The notes: generated by a model not told the origin, from the letters alone. Shown: positions 19,827 to 30,879, numbered from the stretch's first letter. The stretch is DNA of 64,000 nt from Vibrio superstes (GCF_003569005.1 NZ_BCUR01000004.1:310001-374000); one strand, 5' to 3'. Translations and numbers: made by a program.

Positions 19827-19909
19827 CTGCGCCCTATTGATGAATTAGTTAGCGCACACCCAAACTACTTAATTAGGTTAAAGGCTGTGCGGAAAAAGCG
19901 GAGTAAAAT

Positions 19910-20221
19910 ATGTACGCTGTTTTCCAATCTGGTGGTAAACAACACCGTGTAAGCGAAGGCCAAACTCTTCGTTTAGAGAAATTGGACGTTGAAACTGGTG
20001 CAACTGTTGAGTTTGACTCAGTTCTTATGATCGCTAACGGTGAAGAAATCACTGTTGGTGCACCTCTTGTTGAAGGTGGCAAAGTTGTAGCTGAAGTGGT
20101 TAAGCACGGTCGTGGCGATAAAGTAAAAATCGTTAAGTTCCGTCGTCGTAAGCACTCTCGTAAGCAACAAGGTCATCGTCAGTGGTTCACTGAAGTGAAG
20201 ATCACTGGCATCAACGCTTAA
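19910..20221 (+). CDS. rplU: 50S ribosomal protein L21
   Basis: 103-aa bL21, identical in length to E. coli L21 and starting [14 protein letters not shown]. The basic C-terminal part ([16 protein letters not shown]) contacts 23S rRNA. rpmA follows after 19 bp with its own GGAGAG site, so L21 and L27 are made from one message. A strong promoter lies upstream. Confidence 0.99.
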   Translation: MYAVFQSGGKQHRVSEGQTLRLEKLDVETGATVEFDSVLMIANGEEITVGAPLVEGGKVVAEVVKHGRGDKVKIVKFRRRKHSRKQQGHRQWFTEVKITGINA

Positions 20222-20240
20222 GTTATAGGAGAGTTTAACA

Positions 20241-20498
20241 ATGGCACACAAAAAAGCTGGCGGTTCTACTCGTAACGGTCGCGATTCAGAAAGCAAACGT
20301 CTTGGCGTTAAGCGTTTTGGTGGCGAATCAGTTCTAGCGGGTAACATCATCGTTCGTCAACGTGGTACTAAATTCCACGCTGGTAACAACGTTGGTATCG
20401 GTAAAGACCACACTCTTTTCGCTCTTACTGAAGGTAAAGTGAAATTTGAAGTTAAAGGTCCTAAGAACCGTAAATTCGTTAGCATCGACTCTGAGTAA
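20241..20498 (+). CDS. rpmA: 50S ribosomal protein L27
   Basis: 85-aa bL27, same length as in E. coli. The N terminus ([15 protein letters not shown]) is the flexible tail that reaches the peptidyl-transferase centre; there is no Firmicutes-type cleavable extension. It is the second gene of the rplU operon and is followed by a terminator, so cgtA 200 bp downstream may depend on read-through or its own promoter. Confidence 0.99.
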   Translation: MAHKKAGGSTRNGRDSESKRLGVKRFGGESVLAGNIIVRQRGTKFHAGNNVGIGKDHTLFALTEGKVKFEVKGPKNRKFVSIDSE

Positions 20499-20524
20499 AT
20501 ACTACTTAGTTTCAAGCTGAATTC

Positions 20525-20554
20525 AAAAGCCCTGCCGATTCGGCGGGGTTTTTT
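20525..20554 (+). terminator. rplU-rpmA terminator
   Basis: Stem CCCTGCCG/CGGCGGGG with one G-T pair and a 3-nt loop, extended by A-T pairs and followed by a T-run. Confidence 0.85.
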
Positions 20555-20587
20555 ATTTGTAGGATACTAGGTTTCTTGGCTCTGAGT

Positions 20588-20640
20588 CCTAGGTTACATG
20601 TAGCCTAGGGCCTATAGCCCAGACCCCTAGTCCCTAATTA
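20588..20640. repeat. CTAG-rich palindromic intergenic element
   Basis: CCTAGGTTACATGTAGCCTAGG (20588-20609) is a 22-bp palindrome with one mismatched pair. It runs into GGGCCTATAGCCC and then CCCTAGTCCCTAATTAGG. Three CTAG tetramers fall in ~50 bp, although CTAG is rare in gammaproteobacterial genomes. It lies between rpmA and cgtA; its function is unknown. Confidence 0.55.
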
Positions 20641-20694
20641 GGTATGGATCTGCTAAAGTTGATCCAGCAAGATATTCACACCAATACGGAGTGA

Positions 20695-21864
<1,170 letters not shown>

Positions 21865-21902
21865 TATCTTTTGTAGACAATAGTCTGAACAATAAACATA
21901 AT

Positions 21903-21937
21903 AAAAAGAGCCTGGATACTATCCTGGCTCTTTTTTT
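21903..21937 (+). terminator. cgtA terminator
   Basis: A 10-bp perfect outer stem (AAAAAGAGCC/GGCTCTTTTT), a one-pair mismatch, then a 4-bp inner stem. A T-run follows immediately. Confidence 0.88.
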
Positions 21938-21976
21938 GTCTGTGCGAAACAGAATTTATCTCAAGGATCTGAGATC

Positions 21977-23035
21977 ATGCACCTAAACCAGAAAATCTCC
22001 AATCTCGATGCGTTTATCTTTACCCATTACCGCATCGTCCATGGGGTTCGCATTGCTGTAGCCTTTGTACTCACCTTAATTGCAGCGACGTATTTTGAGG
22101 TTCCGGAGCGAACTTGGATCCTAATTACGTTATTTGTGGTGATAGGACCAATCTCCTATCTTGGTAACGTTTTGCCAAGGGCTTGGCATCGTGTCTTGGG
22201 TACTTCTCTTGGGGCAATGTCAGGAATCATCGGCATTGCTATCAGCCAATACTCTATGGCGCTGATGTATCTTTGGTGTGCGGTAATTATCTTTCTGAGC
22301 GCCTACTTTGCACTTGGAAAGCGACCGTACGTGGGGATATTGATAGGTATTACCTTAGCAGTCACCCTAGGGGCAGCCAATGCCGATGTAGATGTGGCGA
22401 TGTGGCGGGGCGTTGATGTGACATTAGGCTGCATTATTGCGGTACTGTTTTGCCTTATCTATCCACAACGTGCATTCATCCATTGGCGCTTGCGCATCGC
22501 AAACACTTTAAAAACCCTTTCTAAGGTTTACCATCTCTCCTATTCTCCCAACGTGATAGAAAAGCCTAATCTTGAGCCGTTTCAAAATACGCTTGTTAAA
22601 GAGATGACCACTATTACTACTCTTACCTCACCATCGATCAAAGAAACCAAACTCAAGCGTCAGTTACTCGATGCCATTCAGATTCAATTGCGCAATTTGC
22701 TGAGTACTATTGAGCTCCTTAACCATTCCTATTGGAGTGACAGAGAAAGTCATTTGAATATGCTGTGGTCGAAATCACTAAAACAATGTCAGCAACAAGT
22801 GGAGCAAGAGCTTGAAGATCTGGCTTATCTAGTCGAAAAGGGCGAGGTTCGAGGTGGTATTCGTATTGAAGAAACGGATGAAATTATTCGTGAATTAAAA
22901 GACATTATTGCTGAACTAGGGGGTGAAAAGTCCAATATCTATGGCTACGTTTGGCTTAACCTGAAGCTTATTGAGGATCTTGGAAATCTTAAGAAGTTAC
23001 TGATCTTGGCCCTTAATCTCTCCCAAAAATCATAA
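21977..23035 (+). CDS. FUSC-family inner-membrane protein
   Basis: A 352-aa protein with about six membrane segments in residues ~20-165 (for example VAFVLTLIAATYF, WILITLFVVIGP, LMYLWCAVIIFLSAYF, YVGILIGITLAVTLG) followed by a ~185-residue cytoplasmic helical domain. This is half the size of AaeB/YccS-type proteins, which duplicate the unit. The family includes aromatic-acid and fusaric-acid exporters. No substrate can be assigned, and there is no adjacent membrane fusion protein. The gene sits alone between the cgtA terminator and yjjP and may use its own promoter. Confidence 0.82.
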   Translation: MHLNQKISNLDAFIFTHYRIVHGVRIAVAFVLTLIAATYFEVPERTWILITLFVVIGPISYLGNVLPRAWHRVLGTSLGAMSGIIGIAISQYSMALMYLWCAVIIFLSAYFALGKRPYVGILIGITLAVTLGAANADVDVAMWRGVDVTLGCIIAVLFCLIYPQRAFIHWRLRIANTLKTLSKVYHLSYSPNVIEKPNLEPFQNTLVKEMTTITTLTSPSIKETKLKRQLLDAIQIQLRNLLSTIELLNHSYWSDRESHLNMLWSKSLKQCQQQVEQELEDLAYLVEKGEVRGGIRIEETDEIIRELKDIIAELGGEKSNIYGYVWLNLKLIEDLGNLKKLLILALNLSQKS

Positions 23036-23156
23036 GTTCGTTTTGGCCTTCAATTTTGGTTGTTCTTAATCAATTAAATTTGAATTATCAGTATTGTTTT
23101 ATATGCAAACCCAATAGAATGTTGTTTTTATTTTAAGCAACTCTCAAAGAGATAGA

Positions 23157-23924
23157 ATGGAATCTAAACAACGCGCTGTTTCTCGCCTTATCGCTCAAGC
23201 GGGACAGATGTTGCATGCTCATGGAGCTGAAAGCGCGCTTATCGGCGGCATAATGGAGCGTATTGGCCTTGCCTGTGGTATGGATGAGGTCGAGGTATCA
23301 CTTTCTGCAAGTTCACTGGTTGTGACCACGGTGACCCATGAGCATTGCATGACCACCACTCGACGCTGCCCCGATAGGGGAATCAACATGCGCGCGGTGA
23401 CAGAAGTACAACGTATCTGCATCATGCTAGAAAAAGGTATCCTAGACTACGATCTTGCCCAGCAGAAGCTGAATAAAATCACCCCGGAGCGTTACAATCG
23501 CTGGCTAGTGGTGTTTATGATTGGCTTGTCTTGTGCCTCGTTCAGTCACCTTGCCGGAGGTGATAACGCCGTATTTGCGATGACCTTTGTGGCTTCTGCT
23601 ATCGGTATGATTGTCAGGCAAGAGATTGGGCATCGTCACTTTAACCCCCTACTCAACTTTGCGACCACAGCTTTCGTTACCACCTTCATTTCGGCGCAAG
23701 CGGTCGTGTTTGAGATTGGTAATAGTCCCAATGTCGTAATGGCATCGTCAGTTCTTATGCTGGTTCCCGGCTTCCCCCTAATTAATTCTGTTGCTGATGT
23801 CTTGAAGGGGTATATCAATATGGGCATTGCTCGATTTGTTATGGGCAGTCTACTTACACTGGCCACCTGTTTAGGTATTGTCGCAGTGAGCGGTGTATTA
23901 GGTCTATTTGGGGTGACACTATGA
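23157..23924 (+). CDS. yjjP: ThrE-type exporter subunit, YjjP-like
   Basis: A 255-aa protein of the ThrE N-terminal (DUF1212) family, about the length of E. coli YjjP. Residues 1-110 are soluble (ALIGGIMERIGLACGM; TTTRRCPDRGINMRAVT), followed by about five membrane helices from WLVVFMIGLSCASFSHLAGG onward. The final ATGA overlaps the next gene, which encodes the YjjB-like partner. In E. coli the YjjP/YjjB pair exports succinate, and related ThrE proteins export threonine or serine. Substrate here is unknown. The two genes appear to be one transcript with folA 12 bp beyond. Confidence 0.9.
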   Translation: MESKQRAVSRLIAQAGQMLHAHGAESALIGGIMERIGLACGMDEVEVSLSASSLVVTTVTHEHCMTTTRRCPDRGINMRAVTEVQRICIMLEKGILDYDLAQQKLNKITPERYNRWLVVFMIGLSCASFSHLAGGDNAVFAMTFVASAIGMIVRQEIGHRHFNPLLNFATTAFVTTFISAQAVVFEIGNSPNVVMASSVLMLVPGFPLINSVADVLKGYINMGIARFVMGSLLTLATCLGIVAVSGVLGLFGVTL

Positions 23925-24397
23925 GTGATTTGTTTGTTTTATTCTTGGGGCTTATTGACGACATGTTCTTTGCCGCAATTCCTGCAGTCGGCTTTGCACT
24001 GGTTTTCAATGTGCCTAAGAGTGCGCTTTTCTATTGCGCGCTAGGCGGCGCTATTGGTCACGGCTCGCGCTACTTGATGATGCAGTTTTGCATGCCAATA
24101 GAATGGGCTACTTTGTTTGCTGCTACTATTGTTGGCTTTATCGGAGTCGCGTGGTCGCATCGATTTTTAGCTCACCCAAAGGTGTTTACCGTTGCTGCAA
24201 TGATACCTATGGTTCCAGGGGTATATGCCTTCAATGCGATGATTGCCATGGTAGAAATTAACCAATCAGGCTACACCCACGAATTATTTGCTGGCCTAAT
24301 AGAGAATTTCCTCACTGCAATGTTTATCATTGCAGGACTTGCAGTTGGGCTCGCTATGCCTGGCTTATTTATTTATCGTCGTCGCCCTATTGTTTAG
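23921..24397 (+). CDS. yjjB: ThrE-type exporter subunit, YjjB-like
   Basis: A 158-aa membrane protein, the length of E. coli YjjB (157). It has four to five hydrophobic segments, including AAIPAVGFALVFNVP, LFAATIVGFIGVAW and VAAMIPMVPGVYAF; the last is the conserved MVPG motif of the C-terminal ThrE half. Four-base ATGA overlap with yjjP implies translational coupling and a two-subunit transporter. folA starts 12 bp later. Confidence 0.9.
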   Translation: MSDLFVLFLGLIDDMFFAAIPAVGFALVFNVPKSALFYCALGGAIGHGSRYLMMQFCMPIEWATLFAATIVGFIGVAWSHRFLAHPKVFTVAAMIPMVPGVYAFNAMIAMVEINQSGYTHELFAGLIENFLTAMFIIAGLAVGLAMPGLFIYRRRPIV

Positions 24398-24409
24398 AGG
24401 AATACCTCA

Positions 24410-24895
24410 ATGATCATCAGCATGATTGCCGCTATGGCAAATAACCGTATTATCGGTAAAGACAACCAAATGCCGTGGCATCTGCCTGCCGATTTTATCT
24501 GGTTTAAGAAGTGCACCATGGGTAAGCCTGTGGTCATGGGAAGAAAGACGTATGAATCTATCGGTCGCCCTTTGCCTGGTAGGCACAATATTGTTATTAG
24601 CCGCGACGCCGAGCTAACGATTGAAGGCGTGACAACCGTTACCTCTATTGAATCAGCATTAGAGGTGGTCTCGGATGAGTCTGAGGTGATGATTATTGGC
24701 GGTGGATCTATCTATGAGCACTGCCTACCAATGGCAGACAAGCTGTACTTGACCTACATTGACCTAGAGGTAGACGGAGATACCCAATTCCCAGACTGGG
24801 GAGAAGGCTGGCAGCAAACCCATTCTGAGCAGTACCTCTCTGATGAGAAGAATGCCCATGATATGCAGTTTGTGATCTTACAGAAGGATGTTTAG
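24410..24895 (+). CDS. folA: Dihydrofolate reductase
   Basis: NADPH-dependent reduction of dihydrofolate to tetrahydrofolate, the trimethoprim target. The 161-aa enzyme matches E. coli FolA (159). The active-site Asp is in MPWHLPADF and the NADPH-binding region is VVMGRKTYESIGRPLPGR. The ribosome binding site GAGG sits in a possible 4-bp mini-hairpin GAGGAATACCTC just before the ATG. It lies 12 bp after yjjB, so read-through from the exporter genes is likely. Confidence 0.98.
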   Translation: MIISMIAAMANNRIIGKDNQMPWHLPADFIWFKKCTMGKPVVMGRKTYESIGRPLPGRHNIVISRDAELTIEGVTTVTSIESALEVVSDESEVMIIGGGSIYEHCLPMADKLYLTYIDLEVDGDTQFPDWGEGWQQTHSEQYLSDEKNAHDMQFVILQKDV

Positions 24896-24900
24896 AAAAT

Positions 24901-25848
24901 ATGGCTAAGGATCGCTTTGCTAATCTTGATCTTAATTTGTTGAGAACATTTTTGGTGCTCTCGCAAGAGCTCAATATGCGCAAAGCCTCCACTAGGCTCC
25001 ATGTTACACAACCGGCAATTAGCCAAGCATTGCAAAAACTTCGTCGACACTTTGATGATGAACTGTTTGTTAAGGTGCGCTCAGGGCTAGAAGCCACTCC
25101 TTATGCTATCGAATTAGCAGCCACGATTGCCCCATTTCTGGATGGTATCGCCGACGCTGTTAATCAGTTGGAGGAGTTCAGCGCGGATGAGGTAGAACAC
25201 GTATTACCTATATCGCTGATACCAGTCCTGGAATCGGCGTTAGCCGGACGGATGTATCATGCAATTCAATCGAGTGCACCCAAGGCCAAATTAGAACTTA
25301 AAAGCTGGAATGGACAAATTTATCAACAATTGATCGCGGGTCAGGTGTTGATTGCTGTTGGCTATGAGCAACATGGCTCGAAAGAAATTTATAGTGAACA
25401 GGTAGCTGAGCTCGAAGGGAAGATAATCGCTCGTCGAGGGCACCCTCTGTCGAACAAACGGTTGAAGGTTGAAGATCTAGAGGGCGCTACTGTTGCCAAC
25501 TTCGTCACTCAAGGTTGGAACGACAATCATAGTCACCTGGTCGAGGTGTTCAAACGGCACGGTGTAAACCTGAATGTAGGTATTCGCTCTGAACTAATCA
25601 TGCCTCTACTCGATATCCTTCATCATACCGATATGATCTTGGCGCACTCAAACTTGTTCCCTCTTCAGCAGTATTCCCAGTTAGTAGCTCTCGACATTGA
25701 TATGGATATACCAGAGAGAAAGGTGATTGTGTATATTCATTATCATGTTAGATACCGCAATAGCCCTATGATTCAATGGCTTAAGTTGTTGATTGAACAA
25801 CAAATTGAACAACAGATTAATGATAACCATAGCTTATATGCTAAATAA
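24901..25848 (+). CDS. LysR-family transcriptional regulator
   Basis: A 315-aa LysR regulator with an N-terminal winged helix-turn-helix (NLDLNLLRTFLVLSQ, RKASTRLHVTQPAISQALQKL) and a C-terminal sensor domain. It starts only 5 bp after folA, so it is probably expressed with folA; any Shine-Dalgarno sequence would have to lie in the folA end. The targets are not evident: the divergent-promoter layout usual for LysR proteins is absent. The C terminus is rich in Gln and Glu (EQQIEQQIN). Confidence 0.9.
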   Translation: MAKDRFANLDLNLLRTFLVLSQELNMRKASTRLHVTQPAISQALQKLRRHFDDELFVKVRSGLEATPYAIELAATIAPFLDGIADAVNQLEEFSADEVEHVLPISLIPVLESALAGRMYHAIQSSAPKAKLELKSWNGQIYQQLIAGQVLIAVGYEQHGSKEIYSEQVAELEGKIIARRGHPLSNKRLKVEDLEGATVANFVTQGWNDNHSHLVEVFKRHGVNLNVGIRSELIMPLLDILHHTDMILAHSNLFPLQQYSQLVALDIDMDIPERKVIVYIHYHVRYRNSPMIQWLKLLIEQQIEQQINDNHSLYAK

Positions 25849-25957
25849 GAGCTGTTAATTTCTAATTATCACAACTCATCATTATACTCTCTCGCAATTC
25901 AGCGCAAGGTGCGTACTTTTGACTACGGATGGTTTACCTTTGAGTGAGAGAGATATC

Positions 25958-26497
25958 ATGAAAAAGTTAATCGCTATAATTGCACCTCTATGTTTGGTTC
26001 CTACATTTGTATCTGCCGAAGAAGTTACAGAGCAGGCTCAAGCAAAGGGACATCGTATTGGTGTTGGCTTTTCAAAGACCACCGATGTGACGTTTGATGA
26101 TGTAGATTTAGGAACAGGTATCAAGCTGGAATATGGCTACGAGTTCAACAATATCGTTGGAATCAATGTTTCGTATGCAGGTTTTAGTGATGATGCTTAT
26201 AGTGGAGCGATTAAGGTCGATGGTTCTACGTTCAAAGTCGATACAGATTTAGGCTATACCTTTCACTTTGAGCAGTTCTCCATAAAGCCTTACGGTGCTA
26301 TTGGCCTTGTGCGATTAGACGAAGAATGGACCCTATTTGGTAGCAAAGATAGCTATGATGAAACAACAGTGTTTGTCGGTATCGGTGCTAGAGCGACTAT
26401 CTTGAACCACTATTACACGGATATGCGTTTTGAAGGGTTTGCTACCGATTATTCTGATTACGCGCAATTCTCAATGACATTTGGTTATCGCTTCTAG
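25958..26497 (+). CDS. Small outer-membrane beta-barrel protein
   Basis: The start chosen is the ATG giving MKKLIAIIAPLCLVP, which opens a clean signal peptide (cleavage near VSA-EEV) and follows GAGTGAGAGAG; an upstream in-frame start would add a hydrophilic tail. The 179-aa product alternates strands such as IKLEYGYEFN, IVGINVSYAGF, YTFHFEQFSIKPYGAIGL and ends in FGYRF, the terminal aromatic barrel signal. It resembles eight-stranded OmpX/OmpA-barrel proteins. Function is not known. It is convergent with apaH, 17 bp apart, with no obvious terminator between. Confidence 0.82.
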   Translation: MKKLIAIIAPLCLVPTFVSAEEVTEQAQAKGHRIGVGFSKTTDVTFDDVDLGTGIKLEYGYEFNNIVGINVSYAGFSDDAYSGAIKVDGSTFKVDTDLGYTFHFEQFSIKPYGAIGLVRLDEEWTLFGSKDSYDETTVFVGIGARATILNHYYTDMRFEGFATDYSDYAQFSMTFGYRF

Positions 26498-26514
26498 TTG
26501 TTGCAGAACCTAAA

Positions 26515-27318
26515 TTATAGCGCTGCTTGAGTAAAGTAGCGCTTGTCCTCCCAGCGAAGCATAGTCATATGATTGCCCCATACGCAGCCGGTATCTAAGC
26601 CGATAACATTGTGTGAATCAGTGCCCATCAGTGCTGCCCAGTGTCCAAATATGGATTTTTTTGGTAGCGACACTCTCTGTTCTAGTTCAAACCATGGTAT
26701 CAGTTCGTTTTTATCTACCTCTTCTGGTGGCAGTTTGCTGTCCATATCCAGGCGTCCATCATGGTAGCAGTAGCGCATACGCGTCATGGCATTGATGGTA
26801 AACCTTAGGCGGGGCATCCCCTCTAGTGCAGGATCCCAGATGTCGGGAGAGTTTCCGTACATCTTTTTAATCAGCTTTTTCCAGTTATCCCCAGATAGTA
26901 CCTGTTCTACTTCTTGAGTGGCTTGACGTGCTTCATCGAGCGTCCAAAGCGGATAGATACCAGCATGACTCATCACAAACTCTGGGTGCTCCACGAGTAA
27001 TGGCTGGTGACGAAGCCAGTTTATTAACTCAGAGCAATCATCCGCATCAAAGATAGGCAAGGTATTGTCTTTTGGCTTGGCCTTATGAACCCCTAATGAA
27101 ATGGCAATAAGGTGCAGGTCGTGGTTACCCAAGACCACTTTTGCTGAATGACCCAGTGAGCGAATAAATCGCAGCGTCTCTAGTGATTTCGGGCCGCGTG
27201 CGACTAGGTCTCCGGCAACCCAAAGCGTGTCTTGTTGTGGGTCGAAGTTGACTTTTTCTAGCAGTATCAGGAGCTCATCCAAACAACCTTGGATGTCTCC
27301 AACAAGATAGTTGGACAA
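26515..27318 (-). CDS. apaH: Bis(5'-nucleosyl)-tetraphosphatase, symmetrical
   Basis: Hydrolyses Ap4A to two ADP and removes Np4 caps from RNA. The 267-aa metallophosphoesterase has GDIQGCLDEL, GDLVARGP and GNHDLHL, plus SHAGIYP; all metal ligands are present. It is slightly shorter than E. coli ApaH (~280). It is the last gene of the conserved lptD-surA-pdxA-rsmA-apaG-apaH chain, 12 bp after apaG. Confidence 0.97.
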   Translation of the reverse strand: MSNYLVGDIQGCLDELLILLEKVNFDPQQDTLWVAGDLVARGPKSLETLRFIRSLGHSAKVVLGNHDLHLIAISLGVHKAKPKDNTLPIFDADDCSELINWLRHQPLLVEHPEFVMSHAGIYPLWTLDEARQATQEVEQVLSGDNWKKLIKKMYGNSPDIWDPALEGMPRLRFTINAMTRMRYCYHDGRLDMDSKLPPEEVDKNELIPWFELEQRVSLPKKSIFGHWAALMGTDSHNVIGLDTGCVWGNHMTMLRWEDKRYFTQAAL

Positions 27319-27330
27319 GAGAACCTCTAA

Positions 27331-27711
27331 TTAATTGATGACATTTGGAACGGAAAGGTTGAAAGGAGCTATCTGAGCTTTAAAGGTATCACCGTCGTCA
27401 GATTGCATAATATAGTGCCCCTGCATAACACCTACTGGTGTTTCTAGAGCGGTACCGCTGGTATAGGTGTAATCGTCATGTGACGCAATGACAGGCTGCT
27501 CTCCAACGACACCATCACCTTCTACGGTGATTTGTTTACCATTGCCATCGGTAATTAACCAGCGACGAGAGAGAAGTTGTACGGAATGAGGGCTGAGATT
27601 TTTTATGGTGATCATGTATGCAAACACATAGCGGTCATTATCGGGCTCCGATTGTTCCGCTATGTATTTGGTGTGTACATGACATTTGATACAAGGTTGA
27701 CTGACGTCCAT
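27331..27711 (-). CDS. apaG: ApaG protein (Co2+/Mg2+ efflux-associated)
   Basis: A 126-aa single-domain ApaG with an immunoglobulin/fibronectin-like beta sandwich. Visible signatures are [32 protein letters not shown]-like GDGVVGEQP, and [10 protein letters not shown]. The biochemical role is unsettled; mutants elsewhere show altered cobalt resistance. It lies between rsmA and apaH in the conserved operon. Confidence 0.96.
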   Translation of the reverse strand: MDVSQPCIKCHVHTKYIAEQSEPDNDRYVFAYMITIKNLSPHSVQLLSRRWLITDGNGKQITVEGDGVVGEQPVIASHDDYTYTSGTALETPVGVMQGHYIMQSDDGDTFKAQIAPFNLSVPNVIN

Positions 27712-27739
27712 GTGGCCTCCTTGTTAGAGCGTGTTCGCT

Positions 27740-28543
27740 CTAGTGGTTGTCGGCAAGCCAGTTAGCCATATCGACAAATTGTTCCAGAGTTAAGTTCTCT
27801 GGACGCATGCCTGGGTTGATCCCCAGTTGTTCCATCACTTCTGCGCTAACCAGTGATTTATAGCAGTTGCGAATAGTCTTACGGCGCTGGTTGAAGCCTT
27901 CACGGCATACTCTATCTAGCCATTTTAGGTCTTTCGCTGGATATGGCAGTGTCTCATATGGCATCAATCGAATAACCGCAGAGTCAACCTTTGGTGGCGG
28001 AACAAATGCGGTAGGCGGCACCTCTAAAACGGGCATCACCTTACAGAAGTATTGAGCCATAACGGTCAATCGGCCATAGGCTTTACTGCCAGGGCCTGCA
28101 GCCAAGCGATTAACCACTTCTTTTTGTAGCATAAAGTGCATATCTTCGATGTCTTTATGGAACTCAAAAAGGTGGAACATCAATGGAGTCGAGATGTTGT
28201 ACGGCAGATTACCAAAAATGCGTAGTTTATTGTTTGGCTTTACCAATTGAGTAAAGTCGAAACGCATCGCATCACCTTCGTGAATGGTCAGTTTTTCACT
28301 CAAGTCAGGGTGGTTGCGTAGACGCTCTGCAAGGTCTCTATCTAGCTCAATCACTGTTAGCTTATCAACTAACTTACCAACAGGCTCGGTAATTGCACCA
28401 AGGCCTGGGCCAATCTCGACTAGGTTTTGACCTGGTCTTGGATTGATGGATGATACGATACCGTCAATGATGTAGGGATCGTTTAGAAAGTTTTGACCAA
28501 AACGTTTACGCGCTTTGTGTCCTAAGTGGACATCATTTCTCAT
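27740..28543 (-). CDS. rsmA: 16S rRNA dimethyladenosine transferase RsmA (KsgA)
   Basis: Methylates A1518 and A1519 of 16S rRNA with SAM during 30S maturation. The 267-aa protein has the N-terminal [11 protein letters not shown] motif, SAM-binding [12 protein letters not shown], and the catalytic NLPYNIS. The start ATG overlaps the pdxA stop by 4 bp, implying translational coupling. It sits in the conserved pdxA-rsmA-apaG-apaH order. Confidence 0.98.
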   Translation of the reverse strand: MRNDVHLGHKARKRFGQNFLNDPYIIDGIVSSINPRPGQNLVEIGPGLGAITEPVGKLVDKLTVIELDRDLAERLRNHPDLSEKLTIHEGDAMRFDFTQLVKPNNKLRIFGNLPYNISTPLMFHLFEFHKDIEDMHFMLQKEVVNRLAAGPGSKAYGRLTVMAQYFCKVMPVLEVPPTAFVPPPKVDSAVIRLMPYETLPYPAKDLKWLDRVCREGFNQRRKTIRNCYKSLVSAEVMEQLGINPGMRPENLTLEQFVDMANWLADNH

Positions 28544-29526
28544 TGTTTTTTCTCAACTAATTCTATCGCGTGGGAAAGTGCAGTTTGGAAACTTCCTGTA
28601 TCCGCGTTACCTGTGCCGGCCAAATCCAAGGCTGTGCCATGGTCGACAGAGGTTCTAATAAAGGGTAGACCTAAAGTGATATTCACTGAACTACCAAAGC
28701 CTTTGTATTTTAGCACTGGAAGCACTTGGTCGTGGTACATACCCAAAACCACATCAGCATCTTGTAGATACTTGTGATTAAAAATGGTGTCAGCAGGCAA
28801 CGGACCTACAATGTCCATGCCTTGCTCTCTAAGCTTATCTAGGGTTGGCGAAATCGTTTCAATTTCCTCTTGCCCTAGACAACCATCTTCCCCTGCATGA
28901 GGGTTTAAGCCGCAAACGTAGATTCGAGGCTTAGGAAGGCCAAATTTAGTGACCATATCCTTATGCAGTATCTGCATGATTTGCTCAATTCTTTCTTTAG
29001 TTACCGCTTTTGACACGTAGGCTAACGGTATATGCGTGGTAACGAGTGCAACTCTTAACCCTTCTGTTGCCAACATCATTACGACCATAGGCGTATCGGA
29101 TTGCTCAGCAAAGAACTCGGTATGCCCACTAAAGGCCACTCCCGCTCGGTTAATTACCCCCTTATGTACAGGGCCGGTCACTATAGCGGCAAATTCATCA
29201 TTCATACAGCCTTGAGCTGCTCTTTCTAGTGTTTTTAACACATAGTGGCCGTTAGCCTCATTCAGTTGACCAATTACGGCTTCTTTGGCCATCGGAATAT
29301 GCTCAACGGTCAGAGTTCCTTTACGTTGAGGTGACGGGGCTTGTTTTGCATCGTAGTCGAGCAAGTCAACGTCTATACCTAGGTGCTGAGCACGCTGCTG
29401 CAACATGCTTTTGTCGGCGCACACCACTAATTGGTGTGGGTAATCACTGTCTACTAGAGATAAGACTAAATCAGGGCCAATGCCGGCAGGCTCACCTGCG
29501 GTAATAATAACGCGATTACAGCTCAT
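28540..29526 (-). CDS. pdxA: 4-hydroxythreonine-4-phosphate dehydrogenase
   Basis: NAD-dependent step of pyridoxal phosphate synthesis. The start chosen gives [19 protein letters not shown] and 328 aa, matching E. coli PdxA (329); it is preceded by GAGG at 6 nt. A longer frame starting 48 bp upstream would overlap surA further and has no ribosome binding site. The metal-binding region includes GHTEFFA and [11 protein letters not shown]. Even with this start the gene overlaps the surA end by 11 bp. Confidence 0.96.
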   Translation of the reverse strand: MSCNRVIITAGEPAGIGPDLVLSLVDSDYPHQLVVCADKSMLQQRAQHLGIDVDLLDYDAKQAPSPQRKGTLTVEHIPMAKEAVIGQLNEANGHYVLKTLERAAQGCMNDEFAAIVTGPVHKGVINRAGVAFSGHTEFFAEQSDTPMVVMMLATEGLRVALVTTHIPLAYVSKAVTKERIEQIMQILHKDMVTKFGLPKPRIYVCGLNPHAGEDGCLGQEEIETISPTLDKLREQGMDIVGPLPADTIFNHKYLQDADVVLGMYHDQVLPVLKYKGFGSSVNITLGLPFIRTSVDHGTALDLAGTGNADTGSFQTALSHAIELVEKKQ

Positions 29527-30826
29527 TGCTGACCTCTTCGCCATCTTGGTTTTGTACCATTTCGATAAAGGCACTCGCTCTAAGCTCTTGCATCCAAGCA
29601 GAAGCTTCTTCGTTAAATTTACGATTGAACAAGATTCTATAGGCTTTATTGTTCATAGCACTGTCAGTGCGGTCCACTTCACGGCGATCAATCACCTCTA
29701 CAATGTGCCAACCATGCACCGTCTGGAATGGCTCACTAATTTGACCTACAGGTAATGTTTCTACTTGGTGTTTAAATTCAGGCACGTATAGGTCTGGAGT
29801 TTGGTAGCCAAGCTCACCATCACGAGCGGCAGAGCCAGGGTCTGCACTGTATTGCTGTGCTAGTTCACCAAAGGTTGCTTCGCCCGCTCTGATTTGGCGA
29901 ATAAAGCCATAAAGTTCTTTCTGTGCCCCCTCATCACTCAAGATTACAGAGGTCTTAATTAGGATATGACGAGCATTAACTTCTGTTACAGCTACAGTTT
30001 CAAGGCCTTGTACATCTTCAATTTTCAGAATGTGAAAGCCAATACCGCTGCGGAACGGACCTATGATGGCATCTTTGCCTTGGGTCGTGATTTGGTCGGC
30101 AAAAATTGTTGGCATTTCTTCTTTGCGCATCCACCCCCAGTCACCACCTTCTAGGGCTTTAGGTCCTTTGGAGTAGGCGATCGCAAGGTCTGAAAATTTT
30201 TCTCCCTTGCTCAAGCGCTCAATTAACTCGTTGGCCTGTTCCTCAACCTCAGTCTTTGATTGATCATCATTGAATCTAAGCTGGATATGACCCACGCGAT
30301 AGTTAACGCTCTTATTGGTTTCTTGCGCCAACATACCTGCCATTGACTCGACTTCGGCAGGAAGGATGTTAATTCGACGACGAACTAAGGCATTACGTGC
30401 CTCTGAGATAGCTACCTCTTTACGAATTTGCTCACGGAACTCAGTGTAGGTTAAGCCTTGCGCTTGAACGCTCGCAATCAACTGTGCTTGGGATTGCTTA
30501 TTGCCTTCAGCAATGCTTTGCACTGCGTCATCAAGACGATTGTCGTCAATTCTTACGCCAATTCGCTCAGCTTCTTGCGACTGTAGTTCATCCATGATCA
30601 ACTTGTCGATCACTTGCTCATTAAGCACGTCCGCTTCAGGAAGTGTCTGCTGGTTTTCTTGAGCATTGAACTTAAGTGTCTTCATCGCACTATCAATGTC
30701 GCTCTGCAAAATTACGCCATCGTTAACGATTACAACTACTCTGTCCATTTCTACTGGGGCAGCTAGGCTAATAGCGGGCAGTAGCATTAGAAGCATAGTC
30801 GTAACGAGTCGTTTAAACTTATTCAT
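29516..30826 (-). CDS. surA: Periplasmic chaperone and peptidyl-prolyl isomerase SurA
   Basis: Folds and escorts outer-membrane proteins to the BAM machinery. The 436-aa protein has a signal peptide ([20 protein letters not shown]), the N-terminal chaperone domain, and two parvulin domains around residues 170-275 ([13 protein letters not shown]) and 285-385 ([18 protein letters not shown]). The length is near E. coli SurA (428). It follows lptD by 53 bp and precedes pdxA with overlap, so lptD-surA-pdxA-rsmA-apaG-apaH reads as one operon. Confidence 0.97.
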   Translation of the reverse strand: MNKFKRLVTTMLLMLLPAISLAAPVEMDRVVVIVNDGVILQSDIDSAMKTLKFNAQENQQTLPEADVLNEQVIDKLIMDELQSQEAERIGVRIDDNRLDDAVQSIAEGNKQSQAQLIASVQAQGLTYTEFREQIRKEVAISEARNALVRRRINILPAEVESMAGMLAQETNKSVNYRVGHIQLRFNDDQSKTEVEEQANELIERLSKGEKFSDLAIAYSKGPKALEGGDWGWMRKEEMPTIFADQITTQGKDAIIGPFRSGIGFHILKIEDVQGLETVAVTEVNARHILIKTSVILSDEGAQKELYGFIRQIRAGEATFGELAQQYSADPGSAARDGELGYQTPDLYVPEFKHQVETLPVGQISEPFQTVHGWHIVEVIDRREVDRTDSAMNNKAYRILFNRKFNEEASAWMQELRASAFIEMVQNQDGEEVSNEL

Positions 30827-30879
30827 TATTTTTCCAATACATCTTCTTTGTGGTCATCGGCATGTTGCCAATGAGAGTT

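Noticed and set aside
20588..20640. The CTAG-rich element as a rho-independent terminator or attC site.
   Set aside because: The true rpmA terminator is already at 20525-20554. There is no T-run after the palindrome, and the conserved attC core sites are missing.
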